From a virus, in the IMG/VR virus record IMGVR_UViG_3300032322_002582, positions 1-52,801 of that record: 52,801 nt of DNA; one strand, given 5' to 3'. Made by a program: the position numbers and the translations under genes. Below are positions 1-8,106 of the stretch, in pieces. Under the pieces are notes generated by a model that was not told where the DNA came from, did no database searches, and worked only from the letters and a program-made list of their open reading frames with translations. Positions within the stretch are counted from its first letter, which is position 1. The number at the start of each line of letters is the position of its first letter.

Positions 1-365
1 CCTTCCAGTACAGTCTCAGTTCGACGTATATCGCCCTTTAGATTCTGATTGATATCGCGTGTGTAACCTACAACTTTCTCACTATTTTCTTCCAATTTAA
101 TTATTCTAGCTTCATATTCACTGAAGTCGGGAGCAACATAATTTGCAATTTTCTTTTTCATACTTTCGTAATCTTTATACGCCTCGAATACTCCATACAT
201 GCCACCTATCACAGAAGAAACAATACCAAAAGCAATCATAAGTTTTGCAGGTGTAAAACTATAACCACCAATACTAATAACAGTATCTTTACTCGCATAC
301 TTCTTCATCGCATCTTGTAGTTCATCGACTTTCTTATCGACGTTTTTATCTTCTGTACTGCTCAT
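1..365 (-). CDS. Unknown membrane protein with coiled coil (3' end cut by window edge)
   Basis: The frame reads leftwards from an ATG at 365 and stays open to base 1, so about 121 residues of the N-terminal part are seen. The start is supported by a strong ribosome site (AAGGAGATGG, about 366-377). Residues 1-25 are charged, about 32-50 form one hydrophobic membrane segment (AKLMIAFGIVSSVIGGMYGV), and the rest is charged and helical with coiled-coil character. There is no cleavable signal peptide, so a single-pass inner-membrane or virion protein is the plain reading. It overlaps the end of the upstream cysteine-repeat gene by 20 bases and therefore belongs to the same leftward late unit. I do not recognise the family. 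Confidence 0.75.
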   Translation of the reverse strand, partial: MSSTEDKNVDKKVDELQDAMKKYASKDTVISIGGYSFTPAKLMIAFGIVSSVIGGMYGVFEAYKDYESMKKKIANYVAPDFSEYEARIIKLEENSEKVVGYTRDINQNLKGDIRRTETVLE

Positions 366-2043
366 CTACCATCTCCTTATGGATTCTATCTGATCTTTGA
401 TTTAATTGTCTCAATGCTCTTGCATTATCTACAATAGTTACCCTCTTATAAATATCTTCTGCTTTGTAAAAAGGCATGTCAGGTAATTTCGCCTGTTCAT
501 ATGCACTAAATCCTGGAACAGTCGATAATGAAGCCATCACATCATCTTGCGGGTCCTTTTGAGCGTTTCTTTGGGAAGATTGCTGACTTCTCTGCTGATC
601 ACCCGCGCGCCGTTGTTGTTCTCTTGTTTGTGATCTTTGTGTCTGTTGGGGTTGTTGGGAAACATTACGATTTGTTTGTTGATTGGTTTGTTGGGATTGT
701 TGCGATTGTTGATTGGAACTAAGAGCTTGATTAACAATTGGATCACTTGTTACTTGTGGTGTAGTTAATAACTTTGCAACATCTTCATTACCCACTGAAG
801 GTACAGGAAGTGATGTTGTTGTGGAAATCGTGTTAATTTGTTGTGCAGAGATATAGCCTGGGCATTGTGGGCTGCTCTGTGGATTTGCCGAACAAGCATC
901 TGCAATTTGCTTCTTTCTAAAAGCGTCCGCATATCCTGGGCAACCAGAATTGTATAATGGATTTGCTATACATTGCTGATTGAAAAATGCTTGTTGATAG
1001 AGAGGGCATGCTGTTGAAAAAAGGGGATTAGACGTACACTGTTGGTTCAAATATGCTGATTCATACAGTGGGCAGGATGTGTTTGAAAGTGGATTCTCAT
1101 TGCATGTTTTGTCGAATAACGCTTTAGCATATCCTGGACATGTTGAATTATAAAGAGGATTTGCTGAACATTGTTGATTGAAATATGCTTGTTGATATTG
1201 TGGACATTGTGGAGAAAATAATTGATTCAAACTACATTGTTGTGCTTGATAAGCAGCCGCATATCCTGGGCAATTTGGTCCGAAAAGAGGATTCGCTGAA
1301 CATTGTTGATTGAAAAATGCTTGTTGCCATCCTGGGCACGATTGACTGTATAGTGGACTAATTGCACATTGTTGTTGTAAAAATGCTTGCTGATATCCTT
1401 CGCAGGTTGGTGATGCGAGAGGATTTGCTCCGCAAGGATCAACAGAATATCTTAAACGAATATCAATATTGTTGATTTCAGCTCCATAATATCCTGCCCA
1501 ATTTCCTTGATCTCTACCTGAAATAGCGACATTTAAATTTCCAACGGAAGAAAGGCTATAGATGTTGGAGAAATCTTCTGTTCCGGTAAACCTAGTCCAA
1601 TCTTGTATTCTTCTACTGTAATCAAAAATTTTACGTTCAACCATATTTTTGTTGGTATTATCGTAGAGACTTACCGTTACATTTAAAGGATCAAAAGGTT
1701 GACTTTGATTTCCTCCGGCGTTTGCATTTTTAATTGTCCATTCGTATTGATATCCTCTGACTTGTATTCCAGTGCCGATTAGTGCCTGATTAATTGCGAT
1801 ATTTTGCTGTAAATTGCCAGCACCATAACTGAACAAAATTGCTCCGTCACCCGATCTTTGAACTGGGCAAGGACCACCACTGGTTCCTGCCCATATCATT
1901 CCATTGTGTTGAGTTAAGCAACCTTGCCAACCGTAAGGTTGAATAAGATTTTGTGTAGCCTGTATGTCTTGTGAATTACAGGAGAATGAGAAGAATAGCC
2001 AAGACGCCAAGCCCAGCAGAAACTTTTTGCCAGAAACTTGCAT
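346..2043 (-). CDS. Exported protein with nine 22-residue two-cysteine repeats
   Basis: A 565-residue protein of unknown family. Residues 1-25 look like a signal peptide (KKFLLGLASWLFFSFSCNSQ); the cysteine does not sit in a good lipobox. Residues about 26-200 are rich in Gly, Asn and aromatics, like a beta-sandwich or lectin-like domain. Then follow nine near-regular repeats of about 22 residues (bases about 836-1434, complement) on the pattern C-x-x-N-P-L-(F/Y)-x3-C-P-x-Y-x2-A-(Y/F)-x3-Q-Q. Each has two cysteines, so disulfides in an oxidising compartment are likely. The C-terminal third is Gln/Ser-rich low complexity (about residues 440-500) and then charged. The start lies 68 bases inside the upstream gene and its ribosome site is weak, but the signal peptide supports it. 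It may be a late virion decoration or a host-envelope protein; the function is unknown. Confidence 0.8.
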   Translation of the reverse strand: MQVSGKKFLLGLASWLFFSFSCNSQDIQATQNLIQPYGWQGCLTQHNGMIWAGTSGGPCPVQRSGDGAILFSYGAGNLQQNIAINQALIGTGIQVRGYQYEWTIKNANAGGNQSQPFDPLNVTVSLYDNTNKNMVERKIFDYSRRIQDWTRFTGTEDFSNIYSLSSVGNLNVAISGRDQGNWAGYYGAEINNIDIRLRYSVDPCGANPLASPTCEGYQQAFLQQQCAISPLYSQSCPGWQQAFFNQQCSANPLFGPNCPGYAAAYQAQQCSLNQLFSPQCPQYQQAYFNQQCSANPLYNSTCPGYAKALFDKTCNENPLSNTSCPLYESAYLNQQCTSNPLFSTACPLYQQAFFNQQCIANPLYNSGCPGYADAFRKKQIADACSANPQSSPQCPGYISAQQINTISTTTSLPVPSVGNEDVAKLLTTPQVTSDPIVNQALSSNQQSQQSQQTNQQTNRNVSQQPQQTQRSQTREQQRRAGDQQRSQQSSQRNAQKDPQDDVMASLSTVPGFSAYEQAKLPDMPFYKAEDIYKRVTIVDNARALRQLNQRSDRIHKEMVDEQYRR

Positions 2044-2524
2044 TTGAATTCTCGCTTAATGGTTTTGGTTTACGATCTGGTGATGATTCCCACACTCTCT
2101 TTGCATCTTCGCCAATTTTACCGTCAACTGGACATGGCGTTCCAGCATTCATCATGGCATCAAAAACTCTGTCATCTTGACATAGAGTGGCCACAGCAGC
2201 AACCTTCATACCCATATCATATAAATTTTTAGCTAATTTTAATCGTTCACAATTTAAATCGCGAACCATCGTTCCACCAGAAATACCTAAAATCTGAGTC
2301 TGAACTGCTCCGCCTACACCAACTGTGCATAAATCATTATTCAAAACATTAAAAGATGGAGAAATCGCTGAAGCTGGAGGTGATCTAACTGTGGTGTCGT
2401 TCGTACTATTAGAATTTGTTGTTACTGTGCTAGTGCTTCTGGAATCCGTAACTATCACATCAGATTGAGCAAAACTTAACGAAGAAATAACAAAAAGCAC
2501 CAAAAAGGTTAACTTTTTGTACAT
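1976..2524 (-). CDS. Exported small protein with signal peptide and C-terminal membrane anchor
   Basis: 182 residues. Residues 1-20 form a clear signal peptide ending in SLSFAQS. Residues 22-50 are Ser/Thr-rich linker. Residues about 50-140 form a compact domain with four cysteines (NNDLCTVG, DLNCERL, ATLCQDD, GTPCPVDG). Residues 168-182 form a hydrophobic C-terminal tail (AGLGVLAILLILL). This suggests a periplasmic domain tethered by its C terminus. I recall similar unnamed proteins in aquatic T4-like phages but know no function. The ribosome site AGGAAG lies 7 bases before the ATG. A late-type promoter (GATAAATA, 2580-2587 complement) and a hairpin precede it. The membrane tail is encoded in the stretch shared with the next gene, so that overlap is functional. 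Confidence 0.8.
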   Translation of the reverse strand: MYKKLTFLVLFVISSLSFAQSDVIVTDSRSTSTVTTNSNSTNDTTVRSPPASAISPSFNVLNNDLCTVGVGGAVQTQILGISGGTMVRDLNCERLKLAKNLYDMGMKVAAVATLCQDDRVFDAMMNAGTPCPVDGKIGEDAKRVWESSPDRKPKPLSENSNASFWQKVSAGLGVLAILLILL

Positions 2525-2549
2525 TTTTTAACTTCCTATAATGTTGCGA

Positions 2550-2573
2550 AAAAACAACAAAAAAGTTGTTTTT
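2550..2573 (-). other. Hairpin at predicted 5' end of the leftward late message
   Basis: A perfect inverted repeat of 9 bp (AAAAACAAC / GTTGTTTTT) with a 6-base loop lies between the late-type promoter and the gene starting at 2524. Taking the late box at 2580-2587 as -13 to -6, transcription begins at 2574, so the stem would start at +2. It could be a 5'-terminal protective stem or an operator; it is too AT-rich to be a convincing terminator. Confidence 0.45.
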
Positions 2574-2579
2574 CCTGAT

Positions 2580-2587
2580 TATTTATC
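2580..2587 (-). promoter_or_regulatory. Late-type promoter box GATAAATA (leftward)
   Basis: It reads GATAAATA on the minus strand, one base from the T4 late consensus TATAAATA. It lies about 56 bases before the exported-protein gene, which has a good ribosome site. The genes it serves look structural or exported, which fits late expression. The 8-base motif is short in an AT-rich genome. Confidence 0.45.
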
Positions 2588-2618
2588 TTATAATTCTATT
2601 ACAAAATTATGAATACTT

Positions 2619-2636
2619 TGTTGTATTAAAACAACA
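2619..2636. promoter_or_regulatory. Inverted repeat TGTTGT-N6-ACAACA upstream of early promoter
   Basis: A 6-bp inverted repeat with a 6-base spacer ends 12 bp before the -35 box at 2649. A related GTTGT-N6-ACAAC element lies at 8230-8245, 7 bp before another strong promoter. The matching architecture suggests a shared operator or activator site. Confidence 0.35.
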
Positions 2637-2648
2637 CTCAAATAATGC

Positions 2649-2676
2649 TTGACAAATTTAGTGGCGTCTGTATAAT
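2649..2676 (+). promoter_or_regulatory. Strong sigma70-type promoter
   Basis: A perfect -35 TTGACA (2649-2654) and a perfect -10 TATAAT (2671-2676) are separated by 16 bp. The predicted start is near 2683, giving a leader of about 30 bases with AAGGA before the ATG at 2713. It heads the rightward early cluster and would be read by host RNA polymerase. Confidence 0.8.
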
Positions 2677-2712
2677 ACATATTGTTGATTGATGATTTAA
2701 CAAGGAACTGAA

Positions 2713-3114
2713 ATGGCTTATATGTCTCAAGATCGCAAAGCTTCGATTGCCCCTGTCGTTAAGAAAATTCTTCAGAAGTATGGTGTGAAAGGCAGTCTTG
2801 CTGTTCGTAATCATTCGACCTTGACCTTGAATATCAAATCTGGTAAAATCGATTTTATTAAAAACTTTAATGAAACGGCTGATCGTTTGGCTGGTAATCG
2901 ATTCACTCCTGCTACAGATTCGATTGATGTAAATCCTTACTGGTATCATGAGCACTTCAGTGGTGTCGCTAAGAAATTTCTTCAAGAAATTATTCATGCA
3001 ATGAATGCTGGTAATCATGATAACTCCGATATTCAGACCGACTACTTCGATGTTGGTTGGTACATCGGTGTTCACATCGGTCGCTGGAATCGCCCCTACG
3101 AATTGATTTCATGA
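2713..3114 (+). CDS. Conserved phage protein of unknown function
   Basis: 133 residues, soluble, with no signal peptide. The N-terminal part (about 5-30) is helical and basic. It is followed by a beta-rich stretch RNHSTLTLNIKSGKIDFI and a Trp/Tyr-rich C-terminal half with several His residues. I recall similar short proteins in many phages and plasmids but no activity. It is the first gene after the strong promoter at 2649, so it is probably expressed immediately after infection. Such first-expressed proteins are often host-takeover factors; that is inference only. Confidence 0.8.
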   Translation: MAYMSQDRKASIAPVVKKILQKYGVKGSLAVRNHSTLTLNIKSGKIDFIKNFNETADRLAGNRFTPATDSIDVNPYWYHEHFSGVAKKFLQEIIHAMNAGNHDNSDIQTDYFDVGWYIGVHIGRWNRPYELIS

Positions 3115-3123
3115 GATGATGAA

Positions 3124-3414
3124 ATGCGCGGCGTATATGTTGTGGTTTTGAGGGATGGGTGCCGCGTGGCTGCCCTTCCCGAATATGATATTTTATTTGA
3201 CGGATACACCGAAAGTATGATAAGATATATCCATCGTGATAATTTTGTCGAAGCTTTCGGATTTTGCGTTCCGATGACTGAGAAAGAAGCTATTGAGTGT
3301 GCGAGAGTCCTGGCAAAAGGCTATGGCGAATTGTGTGATGGCATTCGAGTTTTGACCGATTATCGCAATTTTACATTTCAGGAAATTAGAGATGGTGCGT
3401 ATTCCAAAGATTGA
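3124..3414 (+). CDS. Small protein of unknown function
   Basis: 96 residues, mixed alpha/beta, with no membrane segment and no motif I recognise. It contains four cysteines (GCRV, FGFCVP, IECARV, ELCDGI) that are not spaced like a known zinc finger. It starts 9 bases after the previous stop and ends 23 bases inside the next gene, so it is part of the same early operon. Confidence 0.7.
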   Translation: MRGVYVVVLRDGCRVAALPEYDILFDGYTESMIRYIHRDNFVEAFGFCVPMTEKEAIECARVLAKGYGELCDGIRVLTDYRNFTFQEIRDGAYSKD

Positions 3415-4426
3415 AGAACCCAAGTTTGATAAACCTCTCTCCAATATAGAGTTGATCAAATCTTTGAATTGGTATCATGAAAATAAGGAGTCCCGCGAGG
3501 CTCCTAAGTTCGTTGCCGATTTCATGAAGAAAAATAAGATTGAAGGTAAAGTTGATTCTTCGAAAGTTTCTCCTACTCTTGGTTGGTTGTGTAGGTTGAA
3601 TATGAATGGAAATGATATTGGAGAATCAAGTCTGAAATTCATTCGCGATTCGATTCCTAAAGTTCTTGAAAAAACTAAAATCATCGTCGATGTTCCGAAA
3701 GGACCCTCGATTCAAGATCGCATGGCAGAAAAGGTTGGTGAGATTGCTGGTGAACTAGAAGGTGCGATTGATGATTTTATTCTGAGCAATTACAAAGATC
3801 AAAAATCTCCTTTTGCTATTATGCAAGATCGTGCTAAAGGAATGCATGCCAGTCGAATTGTTGATATTTTCAAACGCCGACGCGCAGAATTCGATTATGT
3901 TCTGACTGCAAAAGAACCTGATATCAAAGAAGCGTATTCCAACTTTACCAAAACTCAGTTGAAAAAACTTGTGGCTTATTGTGATATGATCATCACCGAT
4001 GCCATGAAAATTTCTGGTGAAGCTAAAGCTGCTCGCAAGCCTCGTAAACGTAAAGCAAAATCGCCTCAACAATTGATTTCGAAACTCACCTATCTGAAAG
4101 AGTGTAAAGAATTTAAATTGAAGTCGATTGAACCTGCCAAAATAATTGGTGCCTCTCAGCTATGGGTCTTCAATGTTAAATATAAACGAATCGGCGTTTA
4201 TCATGCGGAAGATGCATCTGGTTTCAGTATCAAGGGTTCATCGATTCAAAATTATAGTGAGATGAAATCGATTAATAAAACTGCTAGAAAACCTGAAGAT
4301 ATTTTGAATCAAGTTTTGACTGGTGGAAAAGTTTCTCTTCGTAATTTGATGTCGAGTATGAAGACAAAAGAGATGCCACTAACTGGTCGAATCAATAAAG
4401 AAACAATTCTTTTGAAAGTTGTATAA
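3392..4426 (+). CDS. Conserved protein of unknown function, basic central segment
   Basis: 344 residues. The N-terminal half is largely helical (about 20-200), including a helical region around the AYCDMIITDAMK stretch. A very basic linker follows at about 213-225 (ARKPRKRKAKSP). The C-terminal domain (about 228-344) is beta-rich with IIGASQLWVFNVKYKRIGVY. The basic linker suggests nucleic-acid contact. I have the impression of similar unnamed genes beside RNase H in aquatic T4-like phages. AGGAAATT precedes the start, which overlaps the previous gene by 23 bases. Confidence 0.75.
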   Translation: MVRIPKIEEPKFDKPLSNIELIKSLNWYHENKESREAPKFVADFMKKNKIEGKVDSSKVSPTLGWLCRLNMNGNDIGESSLKFIRDSIPKVLEKTKIIVDVPKGPSIQDRMAEKVGEIAGELEGAIDDFILSNYKDQKSPFAIMQDRAKGMHASRIVDIFKRRRAEFDYVLTAKEPDIKEAYSNFTKTQLKKLVAYCDMIITDAMKISGEAKAARKPRKRKAKSPQQLISKLTYLKECKEFKLKSIEPAKIIGASQLWVFNVKYKRIGVYHAEDASGFSIKGSSIQNYSEMKSINKTARKPEDILNQVLTGGKVSLRNLMSSMKTKEMPLTGRINKETILLKVV

Positions 4427-4462
4427 GCGTTACTAAATAATTAAATAAAATGAAAACACATC

Positions 4463-5299
4463 ATGTTAATTTTTGATTTTAATCAAGTCGTTCTGTCTAA
4501 TCTGATGGAACAAATCGGATACTCCAAATCCTCTGTTGATGAGAGTTTGGTTCGACATATGGTTTTAAATACCATTCGATCCAATGTCAAAAAATTCAAA
4601 GAGTATGGAGAAGTTGTTATTGCTTGCGATAACAAACGCTATTGGCGCAGAGAAATTTTTCCAGCATACAAAGCAAACCGTAAGAAAAATCGTGATGCTT
4701 CTGGTCATGATTGGGCAACAATTTTTGATTGTATGTCTAAAATTCGCCAAGAATTAAAAGATCATTCACCTTATAAAGTTATCGATGTAGACGGCGCTGA
4801 AGCCGATGATGTAATTGGTGCTTTGGTGCGCGAATATTCGAGTCGCGAGCCTATTCTGATTCTATCTTCCGATAAAGATTTTGTTCAGCTACAATCTTAT
4901 CCCAATGTCAAACAGTATTCACCTATACTGAAAAAATTTATTAAGACAGAAGATCCAAATAATCAGTTGAAAGAACTGATCATTCGCGGTGATAGTGGTG
5001 ATGGAATTCCAAATGTATTGTCTCCCGATAACTGTTTGATTGAGGGACTAAGACAGAAGCCTATAACCAAAAAAGTTTTTCTTCAGTTGATGGATGTTAC
5101 ACAACCGGTGAATGAATCTGTTGCGAGAAATTGGGACAGAAATAGTCATCTTATCGATTTGAATAGAATTCCTGAATCGATTTGTAAGAGTATTATAGAT
5201 ACATACAGTGAAGTAAAAACTGCTTCGCGACAACAGTTTATGAATTATATGATTCAGAATAGACTGAAAAATTTACTTGAGGTGATTGATGAGTTCTAA
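4463..5299 (+). CDS. rnh: RNase H / FEN-like 5'-3' exonuclease
   Basis: 278 residues, near T4 RNase H (305). The family removes RNA primers and flaps from lagging-strand fragments, working with gp32 and the polymerase. Metal-binding acidic residues are in place: D5 in IFDFN, D56 in ACDNKRYWR, the VDGAEADD block (109-116), SSDKDF (135-140) and GDSGDGIPN (176-184), which includes the helix-hairpin-helix side. It is followed by an 11-base overlap with the next gene. The AT-rich upstream gap holds TTAAATAAAATG but no clear ribosome site. dsbA, 33, 59 and 32 of the same replication/late-transcription module lie farther right. Confidence 0.93.
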   Translation: MLIFDFNQVVLSNLMEQIGYSKSSVDESLVRHMVLNTIRSNVKKFKEYGEVVIACDNKRYWRREIFPAYKANRKKNRDASGHDWATIFDCMSKIRQELKDHSPYKVIDVDGAEADDVIGALVREYSSREPILILSSDKDFVQLQSYPNVKQYSPILKKFIKTEDPNNQLKELIIRGDSGDGIPNVLSPDNCLIEGLRQKPITKKVFLQLMDVTQPVNESVARNWDRNSHLIDLNRIPESICKSIIDTYSEVKTASRQQFMNYMIQNRLKNLLEVIDEF

Positions 5300-5726
5300 T
5301 TTGTTGTATCATGAAATTTTCGATTTGTTCGAAAAAACAGAAAAGAGGGCAGATAAAATTGAAGTGTTGAGGAAACATGCAGATCAAAATTTTCTCACAT
5401 TCTTGATTTTCGCTTTTGATCCCAAAATCGAATTTGATGTAGAAATTCCTGTTTATAAACCTTCTTTGATGCCTGCTGGTTTGAATGATCTTTATCTTCA
5501 TGGTGAAGTTCAAAAACTTTATCGATTTATTAAAGGTCATCCTAAACGACCAGAAGGTTTGACAGCAGTTAAACAGAAAAGCCTTTTTACTTTTCTACTT
5601 GAATCTCTGCACAAAGATGAGGCAGATTTGATGATTCGTTGCGTCAAAAAAGACCTACGAATTCCTTTTTTGACGCCTAAATTAATTAAAGAAGCTTTTC
5701 CAGAAATTGATCTTGGTGTGAAATGA
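5289..5726 (+). CDS. DUF6433-like conserved T4-type protein
   Basis: About 145 residues starting at the ATG at 5289 (a TTG lies just before it); GAGGTG precedes it. The stretches EKRADKIEVLRKHA and FLIFAFDPKIEFDVEIP, with a Pro-rich turn after them, match my memory of a family placed next to RNase H in T4-like cyanophages (DUF6433). It is mostly helical, soluble and without catalytic motifs. Its fixed place after rnh hints at a replication link, but no activity is known to me. It overlaps both neighbours by a few bases, so translation is probably coupled. Confidence 0.75.
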   Translation: MSSNLLYHEIFDLFEKTEKRADKIEVLRKHADQNFLTFLIFAFDPKIEFDVEIPVYKPSLMPAGLNDLYLHGEVQKLYRFIKGHPKRPEGLTAVKQKSLFTFLLESLHKDEADLMIRCVKKDLRIPFLTPKLIKEAFPEIDLGVK

Positions 5727-6439
5727 AAGTTGCTGTTGTAACTCCTACGATAGGCACAACCTATCTCTCAGATTGTCTCAATTCTGTCGATAGCCAGACT
5801 TACGAAAACCTGACTCATTATATTTTTCTCGATGGAGAGGAAGAGTATGGTTCTAAAATTTGGCACCAACTTGATGGATTCTCCAAATTAAAAACGGTTC
5901 GATTGCAAGAGAATATTGGAAAAGGATGGTATGGGCATAGAGTTTATGCTGCATGTTCTTTTCTAGTGAATGCAGATATTATCTGCTATCTCGATGAAGA
6001 CAATTGGATAGAAACTGATCATGTAGAAAGACTAGTTCATACCATCCAAAGAAACGACCTCCAGTGGGCATATAGTCTCAGAAAAATTTATGATAAAGAA
6101 GGCAATTATCTCTGTGAGGATAATTGTGAGTCTCTAGGAAAATGGCCAACTTATTTCAACAACGAAGTTCACCACATTGATACTTCTTGTTATGCGGTGC
6201 GTCGAGATGTAGCCATTAACATTGGTCATGCTTGGTATGGGCAGTGGGGTGCGGATCGAAAATTCTTTTTCAACCTGGCAAAATACTTTTCCAGATTTGA
6301 TTGCACAAATAAACATACGGTTTGTTATAGATTGGACGGTAATCCTAATTCTGTTTCGAAAGAATTTTTTGAAGTTGGTAATAACGAAAATATTTTAAAA
6401 TATGGTGGTAAATTTCCATGGAATCAAGAACAGCACTAG
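5723..6439 (+). CDS. Family 2 glycosyltransferase (GT-A fold)
   Basis: 238 residues. The N terminus is the GT-A nucleotide-binding strand (VAVVTPTIGTTYLSDCLNSV), and the metal-binding DxD-type motif is YLDEDNW at 89-95. A later acidic and aromatic segment (WGADRKFFF) suits the catalytic side. It would transfer a sugar from a nucleotide sugar to an unknown acceptor: phage DNA, a virion protein or host glycan. It overlaps the following galE-like gene by 22 bases, so the two are probably made together, with the epimerase supplying the donor sugar. There are no membrane segments. Confidence 0.88.
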   Translation: MKVAVVTPTIGTTYLSDCLNSVDSQTYENLTHYIFLDGEEEYGSKIWHQLDGFSKLKTVRLQENIGKGWYGHRVYAACSFLVNADIICYLDEDNWIETDHVERLVHTIQRNDLQWAYSLRKIYDKEGNYLCEDNCESLGKWPTYFNNEVHHIDTSCYAVRRDVAINIGHAWYGQWGADRKFFFNLAKYFSRFDCTNKHTVCYRLDGNPNSVSKEFFEVGNNENILKYGGKFPWNQEQH

Positions 6440-7347
6440 TCACCGGTGGATCGGGGTATCTCGGCAGTTTTCTCTGCAAGCGACTGAAGCAAGAAGGCTG
6501 GAATGTAGTTCTTTATGACATTAAGCCTCCTCTTCATACTTACTGTGACACTATCATTATTGATAACATTTTGAACCGAGAAATGGTTCGAACAGTTTTT
6601 CAAAATAATAAAATTGATGTAGTTTTTCATCTTGCTGGTAGAATTGAAGTCGGTCTTTCTGTTTTAGAGCCTACTAAATTTTGGGAAGTAAATGTAGGTG
6701 GAACTTTAATTGTTCTTGATGCGATGAAAGAGTTTGACTGTGAAACTATCTTTTTCTCTTCAACTGCTGGTGTTTATTTTTGTGGAAGCATTCCCATAGA
6801 TGAAGATGAATGTACCACAGACAATTCTGTCTATTCTAATACTAAACTTTGCTGTGAAAGAGCTATCGAAGACTCTGGCTTAAACTTCGTTATTTTCCGA
6901 TATTTCAACTTAGCAGGTGCAGATGATGAGATGGGTGAAAATCACGATCCCGAAACTCATTTGATTCCATCGATTCTCAGAAATCTAAATAACGTTACAA
7001 TCAATGGTGATGACTATTCAACATCTGATGGAACTTGTGTTCGAGATTACGTTCATGTTTTAGATGTTGTTGATGCACACATTGAAGCTTTGAAGTTGGA
7101 AGAAAAAAACATTCTGGTTAATTTAGGATCAGGTATCGGCTACAGTAACTTGGAAGTTATTCAAACAATTGAAAATGTAATTGGAGAAAAAGTAAACTAC
7201 AAGATTGGACCTAGACGGGAAGGAGATCCTAACTTTCTAGTTGCTGATATTAGTCTCGCTAAGGAATTATTGAATTATGAACCAAAACACAACATCGAAT
7301 CAATCATCAAAACTGCGTATGCTTGGGAGAAAAAAAGAACCTCTTGA
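6418..7347 (+). CDS. galE: NAD-dependent nucleotide-sugar epimerase, UDP-glucose 4-epimerase type
   Basis: 309 residues of the extended short-chain dehydrogenase family. The NAD-binding Rossmann motif is TGGSGYLG (9-16), the SST of the active site is at 114-116, and the catalytic Y-x3-K is Y139-S-N-T-K143. GTCVRDYVHVLDVVDAH and GSGIGYSN are typical of GalE. It is a little shorter than bacterial GalE (about 338). It probably interconverts UDP-glucose/galactose or their N-acetyl forms. The overlapping glycosyltransferase upstream suggests one sugar-modification cassette. Exact substrate not readable. Confidence 0.88.
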   Translation: MESRTALVTGGSGYLGSFLCKRLKQEGWNVVLYDIKPPLHTYCDTIIIDNILNREMVRTVFQNNKIDVVFHLAGRIEVGLSVLEPTKFWEVNVGGTLIVLDAMKEFDCETIFFSSTAGVYFCGSIPIDEDECTTDNSVYSNTKLCCERAIEDSGLNFVIFRYFNLAGADDEMGENHDPETHLIPSILRNLNNVTINGDDYSTSDGTCVRDYVHVLDVVDAHIEALKLEEKNILVNLGSGIGYSNLEVIQTIENVIGEKVNYKIGPRREGDPNFLVADISLAKELLNYEPKHNIESIIKTAYAWEKKRTS

Positions 7348-7900
7348 TGCAATTAGTTTCTCTGTACAAGACAAAATTGAATCTGAGTTTTTAAAACAAA
7401 ACATTCATTTTTTGTTTGGAGAAATTGATGAGTATAACATTACAAGAGCCATACAGTGGATGCTGTATGAGAATAATTTGGAAGAAAAAAATAAAACTCT
7501 ACAACTATTCATCAATTCACCAGGTGGAGATTTGTATCAAGCGTTCGCCCTTATCGATGCCATGAGTTGGAGTAAAGTGCCAATTAGAACGATTGGTTTG
7601 GGAACTGTAATGTCGGCCGCATTTTTAATTTTTGCTTCAGGTGAAAAAGGCGAAAGATTTATTTCAAAGAATTGTGGAATAATGTGTCACCAGTATACAG
7701 ATTTCTTTGAAGGAAAATATCACGACCTGGAGTCATATCGCAAAGAAACGGAATTGTGTATTCAAAGAATGACTAATGTTCTTCAGTCAGCAACAAATTT
7801 GGATGCAAAAGGAGTTAAAACCAAACTTCTTACTCCCAGTGATGTTTGGTTAACAGCAGAAGAGTTGGTAAAACTGGGAGCAGCGGATCATATCATTTAA
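7277..7900 (+). CDS. clpP: ClpP-like serine protease
   Basis: 207 residues, close to bacterial ClpP. The oxyanion-side motif NSPGG is at 80-84. The nucleophile is S113 in GTVMSAAFLIFASG, the histidine H138 in IMCHQY and the aspartate D189 in TPSDVWLTAEEL, so the triad is complete. ClpP forms a barrel that degrades proteins fed by an AAA+ unfoldase such as ClpX. In phages, relatives may act in head maturation or host-protein turnover; here no head gene is nearby. The start at 7277 overlaps galE by 71 bases, with AAGGA 11 bases upstream. An ATG at 7319 would overlap by 29 bases but lacks a ribosome site; either keeps the domain whole. See the tmRNA for a possible link. Confidence 0.9.
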   Translation: MNQNTTSNQSSKLRMLGRKKEPLDAISFSVQDKIESEFLKQNIHFLFGEIDEYNITRAIQWMLYENNLEEKNKTLQLFINSPGGDLYQAFALIDAMSWSKVPIRTIGLGTVMSAAFLIFASGEKGERFISKNCGIMCHQYTDFFEGKYHDLESYRKETELCIQRMTNVLQSATNLDAKGVKTKLLTPSDVWLTAEELVKLGAADHII

Positions 7901-7920
7901 AAGGAGAAGAGGTTACTAAA

Positions 7921-8106
7921 ATGATCGGTGCAATTAAAGTTGAAAGAGTCCAAAAGACCAAATTTCGTAAAAATAGTGAAAAGCAAGATGAACAGTTTCA
8001 GCAGCAAAAAAAGAAACATCATGACAAGTCATACTACCGTTTAGCAAAAGAAGAGGACGATTATGGCGATCTCGAATTATATACGAAAAAGAATCGAAGA
8101 GCTTGA
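7921..8106 (+). CDS. Small basic/polar protein, unknown
   Basis: 61 residues from the ATG at 7921, chosen because AAGGAGAAGAGG lies just upstream; an in-frame start at 7846 would run through the end of clpP. The protein is highly charged (Lys, Gln and Glu runs, such as EQFQQQKKKHHDK) and probably disordered or helical. No family recognised. It overlaps the next small gene by 44 bases. Confidence 0.65.
   Translation: MIGAIKVERVQKTKFRKNSEKQDEQFQQQKKKHHDKSYYRLAKEEDDYGDLELYTKKNRRA

Noticed and set aside
528-746. Open frames on either strand inside the cysteine-repeat gene
   Set aside because: They lie in the Gln-rich part, lack ribosome sites and are shadows of the long leftward gene.
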